Translations under genes and position numbers: made by a program
Source of the DNA: Rebecca billardiae RCC1528
Lineage: Eukaryota; Haptophyta
Direction: 5' to 3'
DNA length: 64,000 nt
Assembly (NCBI GenBank): GCA_965240325.2
Contig: OZ251230.1
Location: 620,001 to 684,000 of the forward strand
Shown here: positions 20,064 to 29,929 of the stretch, piece by piece
How the letters are laid out: the number at the start of each line of letters is the position of its first letter
How positions within the stretch are numbered: the first letter of the stretch is position 1
Notes under the pieces: model-generated
Told to the model about the DNA's origin: nothing
What the model saw: only the letters and a program-made list of their open reading frames with translations
Database searches by the model: none

Positions 20064-21356
20064 ATGGTGGAGGGCCACTCGGTGCACCGCGTCGCACACG
20101 CTCTTCGCGCGCGCATGGTCGGCCGCCGCTTCAAGGCGAGCAGCCCGAACGGCCGCTTCGCCGACGGCGCAGCCCTGATCGACGGGCGTCGGTTTGAGAA
20201 GATCGAGGCGGTGGGGAAGAACCTCTTCGCCTTCTTCGTGGCGGTGAGCGGCTCGACCGCGGTGGAGCCCGTCGTGATGCACGTGCACTTTGGCATGGCC
20301 GGCGTGTGGAGCATCTTCGAGCCGGACGCCGAGCAGGTGCCCGACGTCACGCCCACCACGCGGCTGCGGCTCGAGGGCGAGGGCCTGGTGAGCCACCTCT
20401 CCGCGATGACGGTCGCGCACGGCGGCCTCGAGCTGTACGAGCAGAAGCGCGCGGCGCTCGGGCACGACCCGCTGCGCGACGATGCCGACCCCGACGCGCT
20501 CTGGGAGCGCGTGCGCCACTCGGCCAAGAGCATCGGCCAGCTGCTGATGGACCAATCGTACTTCACCGGGCCGGGCAACATCTACCGGGCCGAGATTCTG
20601 TTCGTGGCGCGCGTGCACCCCGAGATCCGCGGGCGCGAGCTCGAGCGCGAGCAGTTCGATCGGATCTGGACGGCGACCGTCGCCCTGCTCCGCCGCGGCT
20701 TCGCCACCGGCTCGATCCTCACCGTCGAGCCGGAGGAGGCGGCGCGGCTGGGCAAGCCCGAGCTGCGGCGCTTCATTTACAATCGCAGCCGCTGTGGCGT
20801 GTGCGACGGCTCGGTGGTGTCGTGGGACATGTCGGGGCGCACGTGCTACGCGTGCCCGCGCTGCCAGCCGCGCGCCGGCGCGCGCGCGCCCGCCGACCCC
20901 GCCGCGCCGCAGCCGGGCTCGCCGGTGCGCGTCTTCAACTCGCACTGCGCGCGCGAGCCGCTGGGCACGCGGCTGGGGCAGGGCGGCGGCGCGGCGCTGA
21001 CGGTCGCCGAGCTGCGCGCCGAGCTCGAGCGGCGTGGTGCGCCCAAGGTCGGGAAGAAGGCCGAGCTCGTCGCGCGCCTCGACACGCTACTCGCCGAGGC
21101 GGGTCCCACCAAGCCCGAGCCCGAGCCCGCCTCGGCCGTCGTCTCGGCCGAGGCGGCTGCCATGGAGAAGGCGCGCGCGGGCGAGAACCGCGCGGTCGAG
21201 CACGTCGCCGAGCTCGCGCCGGAGCAGGCACGCCGCGCAGTGCGCCGCGCGCGTGAAGTCAAGGTGGAGCAGCACGCTGAAGGGGGCGGGCAACTCCGAA
21301 TGCGCCAGTCGAAGGTGCGCCGCGGCACGCGCAGCACCGCCTGCAATGATGAATGA
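20064..21356 (+). CDS. Fpg/Nei-type DNA glycosylase with C-terminal SAP domain
   Basis: From the ATG at 20064 the protein has 430 residues and starts M-V-E-G-H-S-V-H-R. An in-frame ATG at 20043 would bury the catalytic N-terminus, so it is rejected. Family blocks: ARMVGRRFKASSPNGRFADG, KIEAVGKNLFAFF (the catalytic Lys region), MHVHFGMAGVW, LGHDPLRDDADPDALW, SIGQLLMDQSYFTGPGNIYRAEILF (the H2TH element), and a zinc finger CGVCDGSVVSWDMSG...CPRC. The overall pattern is closest to actinobacterial Nei1. Residue 2 is Val instead of the usual Pro nucleophile, as in vertebrate NEIL3. After the zinc finger, LTVAELRAELERRGAPKVGKKAELVARLDTLL is a SAP DNA-binding helix pair. It likely removes oxidised bases in nuclear or organellar DNA. 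Confidence 0.9.
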   Translation: MVEGHSVHRVAHALRARMVGRRFKASSPNGRFADGAALIDGRRFEKIEAVGKNLFAFFVAVSGSTAVEPVVMHVHFGMAGVWSIFEPDAEQVPDVTPTTRLRLEGEGLVSHLSAMTVAHGGLELYEQKRAALGHDPLRDDADPDALWERVRHSAKSIGQLLMDQSYFTGPGNIYRAEILFVARVHPEIRGRELEREQFDRIWTATVALLRRGFATGSILTVEPEEAARLGKPELRRFIYNRSRCGVCDGSVVSWDMSGRTCYACPRCQPRAGARAPADPAAPQPGSPVRVFNSHCAREPLGTRLGQGGGAALTVAELRAELERRGAPKVGKKAELVARLDTLLAEAGPTKPEPEPASAVVSAEAAAMEKARAGENRAVEHVAELAPEQARRAVRRAREVKVEQHAEGGGQLRMRQSKVRRGTRSTACNDE

Positions 21357-21756
21357 TGACACGGCACCGTGATAGTGAATAGTGATGCCTGCTGAGCCTG
21401 ATGGGGCGGCAGCCCGGCTGATGGCAGCGCGGCATCAGTGTACTGGACCTGACGATGAGCTCATCCGCCCTAAGCAGGCCGATGAATGCGAGTAATTTCG
21501 CTGACGTCTGACGAGCACGGAGCGCAGTACTAGCAACTTATTAAGCTAGTACTGCTGGCAGTATAGTAGTAGCGCAGTCTTCATAAGCCTTATGATAACT
21601 ACTAAGCCCGCCGTCTGTTCGTGATCGTAGTCACTCGCGGCTGCGCTTTTTTGCCACCACCACCGCCGCCAGCGACAGTCGACAGACGCTTCACTGTTAG
21701 TGTTACTCCCCTGAGAGGCCTGAGAGTCATCGCGGCATCGTCGTCAGCAATGGTAG
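21357..21756. other. Convergent intergenic region
   Basis: AT-richer spacer between convergent genes, with several short palindromic stretches (ACTAGCAACTTATTAAGCTAGTACT near 21530). No gene is supported. Confidence 0.45.
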
Positions 21757-24148
21757 TCACGACTGCGCGGCTACTGCAGCATCCACTGCTGCAGCTTGCA
21801 TGAGCGCGCACGCCTCGCGCGGCTCGGCATCTGCGAACGCGCTCCAGCACGGCTGCAGCACGATACTCTTCATGAGGTTGGTCTTCACCATAGCGCGCGC
21901 AGCGTCGAGCACCCGCGTATTCGCGCCTGCTGCCATGCCTTGCATGAGCACGTCGACGCAGTTGTGCACGTCCAGATCAGCAAGCACAGCCTCCTCGCAT
22001 CGAAACGTGACGCGTTCGAGCACGTCGTGCGTCCCGTCCTTGGCCGTTGCAGACCCGAGCGGCTGCAACTTGCGCGCCAGGCAGAGCAGCTCGAGCGTCA
22101 GGCCGTGCTGAGTGGGAAGCGGCGCCACGCCCGCCGCGTGCAGCTGGCGCAGCAGCGCCTCGTGCGCAGCAGAGCTGAAGTCCGGGTCGGCGAGGAGCTC
22201 GTGCTGGCCGGCTTTGGGATCACTGCCACCGAGCTGCGCCGAAAAGTAGCTGGAGCTGTGGATTAGCAGCGCCCTGCTGCCGCCCAGCCGCGTGCCGTCT
22301 GCGCACTTGAGCACGACGTCGTGCCGCGCCGCGCACGGCGCGCTCACCAGCTCAGCCTGGGCTTGCAGGGAGCGCAGCAGCGCATCTGAGGCGTCCAGCT
22401 CGGCGTTGGCTGTCTGCAGCCGAAGACCGCTGTGTTCTGGCGCCACCATGGTTGCCAAAGCCAGCTTGCGGCTGGCCCTGCAAGACATGCCAAAGCTGTC
22501 GAGCATCTTCTCAGCAGCGATAGCAGCACTGGAGGAGGAAAACGGATCTCGCCGTGCGTCGTGCACCACGCGCTGCAGCGCGGCCAAAGTGGAGCTGTTG
22601 CTCGCCACAGCCGCTCGCGCGGCTCGTGTGGATGCAAGGAGACTCAGTAGCTCGCGCGCTGAGCATTGCGTCTCGGCGAGCGCCAGCAGCGGCGGCACGG
22701 CGTTGGCAGCAACCATCTCTGCTTTGTGGTGATCGGAGAACTTGGCAAGGGCATCGAGTATCTCCATTGGAGGCTCCAATGTGGCCTTGCTGGTCGTGTG
22801 CAGCAGCGAGACGAGCGGTGGGATGATGCCTGCCTCGGCCAGCTTTGAGAGCAGTGCGTCTTTGCTGATGGCGCCAGAATCGTGGTCAGATTCGTTGCCA
22901 CGGTAGATGAGACATGATTCGAGAATCCGAGCCAGAGTCCCCGCCGCATGCTCCTGAACGATCTCATTCGTCGAGTGCAGCAGAGCGGCGAGCCGTGGGA
23001 TGCCTCCTGCGTCAACGAGCTCTGGAAGCCGGTCGCGATCCCAGCCCCCCCCCGTGTTCACAAAGCCGAGAGCATAAGCTGCACAGCCCTGCACATCCGC
23101 GTTGGTCGAGGACAGCAGCGCGACGAGCGTGATGATGACGGCGCCTGGGTCCTCGGCATGGACACCAATCACACCCATATCAAAGTCGCTCTCGAAAGTG
23201 TACAGAGCGCAGACTGCTGCTTCCCGCGTGGCCTCGTCGGCCGACTGCAGCAACTCCACGAGCAGCTCGATGCCCTGGGGTGAGAGCTCCTCGCGAAGAC
23301 AGAAGTCACCCGCCGCAACAGCCAATGCGGCGGCGCAGCGCACAGCCACACTACTCGACTGCAGGTCGGCGACGATGCGCTCGGCAGCCGTGTCGCACGA
23401 AGACGGCATGTCCCACGTGATCTGCCGCGCGTCCATGGGCTGCGCACCGGCCGGGTGCTCCGGCACGCGCGCGCCATCGCCTGCACCGCACCAATCGACG
23501 AGCACAGGCGACGGCGGGACGGTGATCACCTCCTCCGCAGATGGCTCGCTCGAGGCGGTGCGTAACGTCATGAGCCGCCACCAGCACGGGTGCGCCGGCA
23601 CGTGCAGCTTCGCCCACGCCGCCTCGGCCTGCGCCAGCAGCACGTGCAGCGCATGCGCTGATGGCCGCGCGTGCTGCCGCGACCAGCTGGCCGTCCTCCG
23701 AGTCGACGTCGAGGATGCGGGGCGCATGCAGCACGCGCGCCGGATCTGATTTGCTGTACCAGCGCCGGAGCATGCGCCCATCCAGCTCAGCCAGCGCGCC
23801 CTCATCCAGAGGCGCTGCCATGATCGAGACCCTGAGCGCGCGCTCGGCATCCGTCTCCGGCCGAGCGCCGTACTCGAGCTTGACGAGCGGCGCTGGGCGT
23901 GAGTGTGCGCGGACGGGCTTGGGGAGCTCCTGGAAGAGCTCCACCTGTGCGCGGCTGCGCGTGGTCCGCATCAGCCCAAGGACGTGCCTCGGCGACGACG
24001 GTGAGTCGTCGGCGAGACTGGCGACCGCAGCTTGGAGCTGCGACGACCGCGGGGCGCGGCCGTTTCTGACGTCCGTCCCCGGCTGCGGAGGTGTCGGCGT
24101 GATGTTGTGTGTGAAGGCGCCACGATGGCGTACGAGTAGCGCCCCCAA
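21757..24148 (-). CDS. Armadillo-repeat plus BTB/POZ protein with an internal frame break
   Basis: The C-terminal frame (stop at 21757) encodes at least five ARM-type helical repeats, for example GIELLVELLQSADEATREAAVCAL, LVALLSSTNADVQGCAAYALG, GGIPRLAALLHSTNEIVQEHAAGTL and AGIIPPLVSLLHT. A BTB/POZ domain follows (HDVVLKCADGTRLGGSRALL...SSYFSAQL). The likely N-terminus lies in another frame (start 24148, or 23971 at MRTTRSRAQVE) and includes KLEYGARPETDAERALRVS and RMLRRWYSKSDPARVLHAPRILDVDSEDGQLVAA. The two frames meet near 23,650-23,700, where the second resumes as AHALHVLLAQAEAAW. Either a one-base error, a real frameshift or a very short intron joins them. ARM-BTB proteins often act as Cullin-3 adaptors; that role is inferred. 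Confidence 0.75.
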
Positions 24149-24178
24149 CCGCCCCGTTTAACGGCAGGGGCCCGGAGC
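24149..24178. promoter_or_regulatory. Minimal divergent spacer
   Basis: Only 30 bp separate the first ATG codons of the ARM-BTB and multi-IQ frames. Either the true ARM-BTB start is the internal ATG at 23971, leaving about 207 bp, or the two 5' UTRs overlap. Confidence 0.35.
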
Positions 24179-27100
24179 ATGGCGCTGGGCGAGCGCACGC
24201 GCGTCGGCGCGGCGTCGACGCTGCCGGCGATCGGTCGGCAAGGCCACCCCTCGCGCGGGCCGCCCAAGCTGGGCACGCCCGCCGAGCGCACGCGCGACGG
24301 CCGCCCGGCCGCGACGCTGTCCTCGTTCACGCGCTGGCAGAACGAGGAGGCCAGGGCGATCTCGCGCGCGGCGGTGGCGTCGCTCCCGGCGGACGAGCGC
24401 CGCGGCTCGCGCGCGGACTCGCGGCGGCCCAGCCGGGGCGGCGGCTCGCTGCCGCGCCTCGGCGGCCCCTCGCAGCGCGCGAAGGAGGTGCAGCGCCGCC
24501 CTTCGCTGATGCTCGAGTCGGCCGCGGAGCACCGGCGCAAGTTCCACGCGGAGCTGGGCGAGATGGTGCGCACGATCAACACCGTCGCAGCGCGCGCGCC
24601 CGGCGGCGGCGTGCTCGACGACGACCCCGACGCCGCCGCCGCCGAGAGCGCCGCGCTGGCGCACCCGAGCCACGCGCACGGCGCGGCCGCCGAGCTGGTG
24701 GCGACCTCGCCGCGCGTGTGGGAGCCCTTCCTGCAGGCGCACGCGGCGGAGGTGGCGGCGGCGGAGGCGGACGCGAAGAAGAAGCGGCGCGCGGCGCGCG
24801 AGGCCGCCGAGGCCGCGCAGCGCAAGGCCGAGGCGCTCGCCGAGGCCGAGGCCGCCGCGGCGGCGAGCGCGGCCGAGGCGGCTCGGCACACCCGGCCGCA
24901 CATGCCAGGCGCAGTCCAGCGCGAGGTCGAGGGGAAGCTGGCGCAGCTGCGGCGGGACGGCTCGTTCCGCGTGCAGTTCCAGTCGCAGGTGGACGCGCTC
25001 GAGGCGGAGCGCGAGCTCGCGCGCCGCGCCGCGCAGGTCTCCGTGCGCCGCAACGCCTCGCAGAAGGCGCTCGCGCGCGCGCGGCGCGAGGAGCGGGAGG
25101 CGCAGCTGGCCGAGGCGGCGGAGGAGCGTGCGCGCCGGCTGGCGGAGGCGGCGGCGCGGCGGCGCGCGCGCGAGGCGGCGGAGGAGGAGGCGGCGGCGCG
25201 CGTGCGCGAGGGCTGGCTCTCCGCCGACGAGCAGCTCGCCCTCAACCGCGCGCGCGAGGAGGCGCTACGCGTGCGCGCGCGCTGGGCGGTCGCGCTCGCG
25301 CTCGCGGCGCGCGCGGCGGTGTGCTCGAAAGCGCTCGGCGCGGTGCGCTTCAGCGCGCAGCGGATCGCGGCGGCGCGGACGCTGCAGCGCGCGGTGCGGC
25401 GCAGCGCGTTCCAGGCGCAGACGCGCGCCTTCCTCAAGCACGTGCGCGTGCTCCGGCGCAACGCCTGGCGCATCCGGCAGCGCGCGCACACGCTGCTCGC
25501 GCAGTCGGCCGCGCGCCGCATCCTCGACTTCCTGCGCGCCGCCTCGACGGTGCCGGGCACGCGGGTGCACATGTACGGCGTGCGCGTGATGGCGTCGGCG
25601 CGGCGGCTGCAGCGGTGGTGGCGCCGCCGCGCCCTCGCGCTCGGCACGATCGTCGAGCGCATGGCCGAGCTCCTCGAGCGCCACGAGAAGCGCCTGTTCG
25701 CCGAGCTCCGGGCCGCCCAGCAGCGGCTGGCGGCGCAAGCCCAGATCGAGGAGCGCAGCACGGTCGGAGGGGCGGCCGCCGCGGCGAGGGAGGCGCCGCG
25801 CGCGCTCGGGCAGAGGCGGATGAGCGGGCAGGTGGCGACGGCGGTCCTCCCGTTCCGGAGCACCGCGCCGCCGCCGCCGCCGGCACCGCCGCCGCCGGCA
25901 CCGCCGCCCGCGGCCGCGGGCGGCGGCGCGGGCGGCGGCGCGGGCGGCGCGGGCGGCGCGGGCGGCGCGCACGTCTCCGTGCCCGCGCCGCGCGCCCGTC
26001 GGAACGCGGTGGCGGCGGCGGCGATCGTGAGCCTGGGCGCGACGCAGCCTACGCCCTCCACCTCCCTCCCCGCCCCCGCCTCCTCCTTCGTCGCCGCGCA
26101 CGCCACCGCGCTCGACCAGGCGCGGCGCGGCGGCTCCGTCAGACTCGAGGCCCTCGCTCACGACCGGCCGCTCAACCACACGCACCGGGTGGCGGCGCTG
26201 CGGCGCGAGATGGTGCGCCGCCGGCTGCGCTTCCTGCAGGACTTCAGGCACTACGCGGCGGCGCGGAAGGTGTACGAGCTGATCGAGGCGGAGAACGAGC
26301 TGCTCGAGTACGCGCGAGATCTGATCACCGCCGAGCCGTGGCAGCGGCGCGAGGCGCGTCGGCCGCTGCCCGCGCCGCCGGAGCTGACGCTGAGAAAGGA
26401 GGAGGAGGAGGAGGAGGAGGAGGAGGGCGGCGGCGAGGGCGAGGCGAGGGCGGGCGCCGGCCACGCGGCCCGCGCTTCCCGCGCCGCCGCGCCCGCCGCC
26501 GCGCCCGCCGCGCGCGGCACGCAGGGCGGCGGCCTCGCCGTCGGCGCGCGGCGCGGGCCGCGCCGCCCGAGAGCGGCGCGCGGCGCTCACGGCGCGTCGC
26601 GCCGCGCGCGCCTCCCGCCGAGCACGGTGGCGCAGGCGCGGCTCTCGTCCGAGCTGGCGCACGCGCTCGACGACCTCGGCTTCGAGCTGCCGCCCGAGAT
26701 GCGCATCGCCACGCCGCACGACGTCGCGCTCCCGCCGGCCGACGGCTCGGTCGCGCTGTCGAGCGCGGCCGCCTCGCCCGCGCCGCCGCCCAGCGCGCTC
26801 GGCGCGGCCGGCGCCGGCGTGGCGCCGGCCGACGGCAGCTCGCCGAGTGCGCTCGAGCGCAGCCGTGCGTACAACGTGGTGGACGCGCTGCGCCGGCGGC
26901 GCTCGAAGGCGAGGGAGGACGCCGACGCCGCGGCGAAGGCGGCGAAGGCGGCCAACCCGCCGCGCGAGCTCATCAGCGCCGCCGAGCGCGGCCGCCGCTT
27001 CCGCGCGGCCGTGCGCGTGCAGGCGGTCGCGCGGCGGCGCACGGCGCAGCGCAGCCTGCGCGCGTACCGCGTGATCCAGCGCACGTCGCAGCGCGTGCAG

Positions 27101-28231
27101 CTCGAGGCGGCGCGCGCGCTGCAGCCGACCGAGGCCATGCGCATCGCGCCGCCGCGCAAGTTCGACCCCCGCCGCGACGCGCACCCGGACCTCGCCGACG
27201 TGGTCGCGGCCGCGGCCGAGCGCGCGCGCCGCGCCGCCGCCGCTTACGACGAGCGCGCGGCCGCGGCGGCCGCGGCGGCGGGCGGCGGGCCGGGCGCCTC
27301 GGCGAGCAAGGGGGCGGTGGGCGCGGGCGCGATGCGCCCGCGGCGGCCCGCGGTCGCGCACGTGCCCGCGGCCGGCGCCGAGCCCGCCGTGCTGCTCGAC
27401 GCCGACGAGCTCCGCGAGCGCGCGGCGATGCGCATCCAGGCGCGCGTGCGCTCGCATGCCGACGCGGCGCGGCTGCGGCTGCTGCACTGCACGCTCGAGC
27501 GGCCGGAGCGGCCGCGGATCTCGTACCACCTCACGCGCGCGCGCGCGATCAAGGTGGTGTTCGAGGCGCAGGAGGCGATGCGGGTGGAGCGCGCCGCGCG
27601 CGCCGGCTTCGCCATCGAGCGCAGCGGCGCGAGCGCCAACCGCGCACAGCCGGGCGGCGAGCGCGGCGGCGGGGGCAGCGCGGCCGGCGCAGCCGCCGCG
27701 CACAGCGGCGCCGCCAAGCCGGCGGCGGGCCGCGGCGCGCCGGCGCTGTCGGGCGCGCCCGGTGGCAGCGCAGCGCAGCCGCTGCACTCGAGCGCGAGCG
27801 CGCGCCCGAGCCGAGTCTCCGCGCCGGCCGTAGGCGGGGACCAGCGTGCGCCGGCCGCGCCGCCGCCGCTCCCGTCGCAGGCGCGGGCCTCAAGACGCAG
27901 CATGCTGCCGGCGGCCGCTGCGGCCGGCGGCGGTTCGCAGGCGCGAGTCAACGCGCCGCCGGGCGGGGCCGGTTCGCACGCGCGGGTTAATGCAGCGCCG
28001 GGCGGTGGCGGCTCGCAGGCGCGCGTCAACGCGCCGCCGGGCGGGGCCGGTTCGCAGGCGCGGGTTAATGCAGCGCCGGCAGCGCCGGGCGGTGGTAGCT
28101 CTCAGGTGCGCGTCAACGCGGTGCCGCCAGGCGGTGGCGGCTCGCAGGCGCGCATCAACGCTCCGCCGTCGGGCGGTGGCGGCTCGCAGGCGCCGGTCAC
28201 CGCCGTCAAATTCAATGCGCGTGCTTATTAA
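24179..28231 (+). CDS. Large multi-IQ-motif, Ala/Arg-rich coiled-coil protein
   Basis: The uninterrupted frame encodes 1,350 residues. The N-terminus has short basic segments, then a long charged coiled coil (about residues 195-360: EAAQRKAEALAEAEAA...EEREAQLAEAAEERARR). Four clusters look like IQ calmodulin-binding motifs: RIAAARTLQRAVRRSAFQAQ (about 390-410), ASARRLQRWWRRRALAL (about 475), VRVQAVARRRTAQRSLRAYRVIQRTSQR (about 945-975) and AMRIQARVRSHADAARLRLL (about 1082-1100). A Pro/Gly-rich hinge lies at 25865-25975 and an acidic poly-Glu run at 26396-26424. The tail (27930-28205) has about seven copies of GGGGSQARVNAPP. The layout suggests a calmodulin-regulated cytoskeletal or flagellar scaffold, but no named family was recognised. 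Confidence 0.75.
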   Translation: MALGERTRVGAASTLPAIGRQGHPSRGPPKLGTPAERTRDGRPAATLSSFTRWQNEEARAISRAAVASLPADERRGSRADSRRPSRGGGSLPRLGGPSQRAKEVQRRPSLMLESAAEHRRKFHAELGEMVRTINTVAARAPGGGVLDDDPDAAAAESAALAHPSHAHGAAAELVATSPRVWEPFLQAHAAEVAAAEADAKKKRRAAREAAEAAQRKAEALAEAEAAAAASAAEAARHTRPHMPGAVQREVEGKLAQLRRDGSFRVQFQSQVDALEAERELARRAAQVSVRRNASQKALARARREEREAQLAEAAEERARRLAEAAARRRAREAAEEEAAARVREGWLSADEQLALNRAREEALRVRARWAVALALAARAAVCSKALGAVRFSAQRIAAARTLQRAVRRSAFQAQTRAFLKHVRVLRRNAWRIRQRAHTLLAQSAARRILDFLRAASTVPGTRVHMYGVRVMASARRLQRWWRRRALALGTIVERMAELLERHEKRLFAELRAAQQRLAAQAQIEERSTVGGAAAAAREAPRALGQRRMSGQVATAVLPFRSTAPPPPPAPPPPAPPPAAAGGGAGGGAGGAGGAGGAHVSVPAPRARRNAVAAAAIVSLGATQPTPSTSLPAPASSFVAAHATALDQARRGGSVRLEALAHDRPLNHTHRVAALRREMVRRRLRFLQDFRHYAAARKVYELIEAENELLEYARDLITAEPWQRREARRPLPAPPELTLRKEEEEEEEEEGGGEGEARAGAGHAARASRAAAPAAAPAARGTQGGGLAVGARRGPRRPRAARGAHGASRRARLPPSTVAQARLSSELAHALDDLGFELPPEMRIATPHDVALPPADGSVALSSAAASPAPPPSALGAAGAGVAPADGSSPSALERSRAYNVVDALRRRRSKAREDADAAAKAAKAANPPRELISAAERGRRFRAAVRVQAVARRRTAQRSLRAYRVIQRTSQRVQLEAARALQPTEAMRIAPPRKFDPRRDAHPDLADVVAAAAERARRAAAAYDERAAAAAAAAGGGPGASASKGAVGAGAMRPRRPAVAHVPAAGAEPAVLLDADELRERAAMRIQARVRSHADAARLRLLHCTLERPERPRISYHLTRARAIKVVFEAQEAMRVERAARAGFAIERSGASANRAQPGGERGGGGSAAGAAAAHSGAAKPAAGRGAPALSGAPGGSAAQPLHSSASARPSRVSAPAVGGDQRAPAAPPPLPSQARASRRSMLPAAAAAGGGSQARVNAPPGGAGSHARVNAAPGGGGSQARVNAPPGGAGSQARVNAAPAAPGGGSSQVRVNAVPPGGGGSQARINAPPSGGGGSQAPVTAVKFNARAY
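27930..28205 (+). repeat. Tandem coding repeat, about 39 bp
   Basis: About seven units encode variants of GG-x-GSQARVNA(P/A)P in the tail of the multi-IQ protein. Neighbouring units differ mainly by conservative changes, consistent with unequal exchange. Confidence 0.8.
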
Positions 28232-28608
28232 GCCTTATAACGCTATATATAGTATTATCGCGCAGGTCATGCGCTCAGCTGCTATACTACGTTTAATATA
28301 AATATATATGCTGCTAGCTATATGGGGGCGGCGGGTATATATATATATATATATATAGTGTTCGATCTTGAAGAAATAAATAAGAATCTAATAAGAAGAA
28401 TTGATGGCGGTCATCGCAAGGTGACAACGCCCTCAGTTTGAGCGGTAGTTGCCGCGACCCGCCCGCGATGACCGCCAAATTGTCAAAACTACAACAAATA
28501 AAGTCATATCAGAATATATATATATATATATTATGATCGGCTACGCCGATCTTCGGGTAGTGAACAACGAAGTTGAGGGCGCATGGCCCTAGTGGCTAGT
28601 GCTCAGAG
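28232..28608. other. AT-rich spacer with TA microsatellites and a hairpin
   Basis: TA runs lie at 28337-28357 and 28517-28531. An inverted repeat, GGCGGTCATCGC near 28406-28417 and GCGATGACCGCC near 28467-28478, can form a 12-bp stem around about 50 bases. No gene is seen. Confidence 0.6.
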
Positions 28609-29914
28609 TCACCGATCACGCAGCTTGTGAATGTGAGCAGCAGCCGCGGCTTGTGACGACACGGTCGGACGGTCGGACGGTGCCGGTGCGGCGGGGGCAG
28701 CGGCGGCGCGACGGCGTCGGCGGTGGCGCGCTCGCACAGCGTCCTGCAGCACGTAAGCGCAGCGTGACTGCGTGTGCAGCAGCGCGCCGCTCAGCTCCCG
28801 CCGCTCCACGCCGCCGCAGCGGCGCGCGCGGCGCGCGCCCGCTTCGGCCGCGGCCGCGCCCGCCACCGTCCGTCGCGCCGCCGCCAGCTGCTGCGCCGTC
28901 GGTGACGGCGGCGGGTCGAGTGCGGAGAGGAGGTGGATGAGCCAGTGCAGCCCGGACTGCGTGACGTCCACGTCCACCACCGCGTCCTCCTTCGCCACCG
29001 CCATCTCCTCCGCCCGCCCCGCCCCCCAGCGGCGGTCCCACCACCCAGGCGGCGACCGGCCCGGCGCGCGCTGCGGGCGCCCGCGCGCCGCCGCTGCCGT
29101 CGGCGGCGGCGATCGCGGCGGCGAGCGGCGATCGCGGCAGCCCGTCGGGCGGCGGCGGCGGCGCGCCGCCGCCCTCCGCTCCGCCCTCCGACGCCGCCCT
29201 CCGACGCCGCCCTCCGACGCCGCCCTCCGACGCCGCCCTCCGACGCCGCCGCCTCCGATCCGCCCCGCCGCCGCCGGGCGACTGCGCTCGGATGACGAAC
29301 CGGCTGGGCGGCAGCGACCAGCCGCGTGGGCGGCGTGACGCGACGCGCTCTCCGCCGCTGACGGAGGAGTTGACGGAGGTCGTGCGCGCGAGGTCGGCGG
29401 CGGTGTGCGCGGCGGCGCTGGGCGAGTGCGCCAGCCTCTCGGGCAGCACATGCCCCGCCGCGCGCCCGCCGCCGCCCAGGCTCCCGCGCTCGGCCTCGCG
29501 CCGCACCGCCGCGCGGTCCGAGTGCAGACGCCTGTCGACCGGATAGGTCAGATTTGCGACGCAGCCTGCGGAGAGGGTGGCGCATGCGGCGGGCTCGGCG
29601 GGGTCGAGCGCGCAGTGCGCGATCACCTCGAGCAGCAGCTGCGCCACCCCGTACGCGCGCAGCATCGGCGCGTCCGGTCGCATCACCCGTGCAGTCCGGT
29701 CGCCAGCAAGCCGCGGAGCCGCGGCGGCGGCGGCACGCGGGCGGCCGCCGCCGGCGAGGGTGAGGACGGACATGCCATTCGGCGCACCTCCCTCGACTGC
29801 GCCGCCACCATCGCCCTCGCTCCCTTCAGCCGCCTCCCCCGACGCCTCCGCCTCCGCCTCCGCCGCACCGACGCCGGCCGCACCCGCGGCACTTTGCCGT
29901 TGGATCGTCGTCAC
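28609..29914 (-). CDS. Uncertain gene in two frames, interrupted by a 13-bp repeat
   Basis: The upstream part (from 29914) reads protein-like: MLRAYGVAQLLLEVIAHCALDPAEPAACATLSAGCVANLTYPVDRRLHSDRAAVRREAERG, reminiscent of an armadillo-type helical repeat. The downstream part, in another frame ending at 28609, also looks coding: AVAKEDAVVDVDVTQSGLHWLIHLLSALDPPPSPTAQQLAAARRTVAG. Between them is a low-complexity segment including the 13-bp repeat. An intron somewhere between about 29270 and 29020 would join the two, but I cannot fix its borders. The family and start are uncertain. Confidence 0.4.
29183..29252. repeat. 13-bp tandem repeat, about five copies
   Basis: The unit CCGCCCTCCGACG repeats nearly perfectly. 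Being 13 bp, each unit shifts the reading frame by one, so copy-number change would alter the frame if the array were translated. Confidence 0.85.
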
Positions 29915-29929
29915 CGAGCCGTCACGCGC

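Noticed and set aside
25265-27787. An 840-codon minus-strand frame opposite the multi-IQ gene
   Set aside because: Arg-rich antisense shadow; the plus strand has IQ motifs and an orderly coiled coil.
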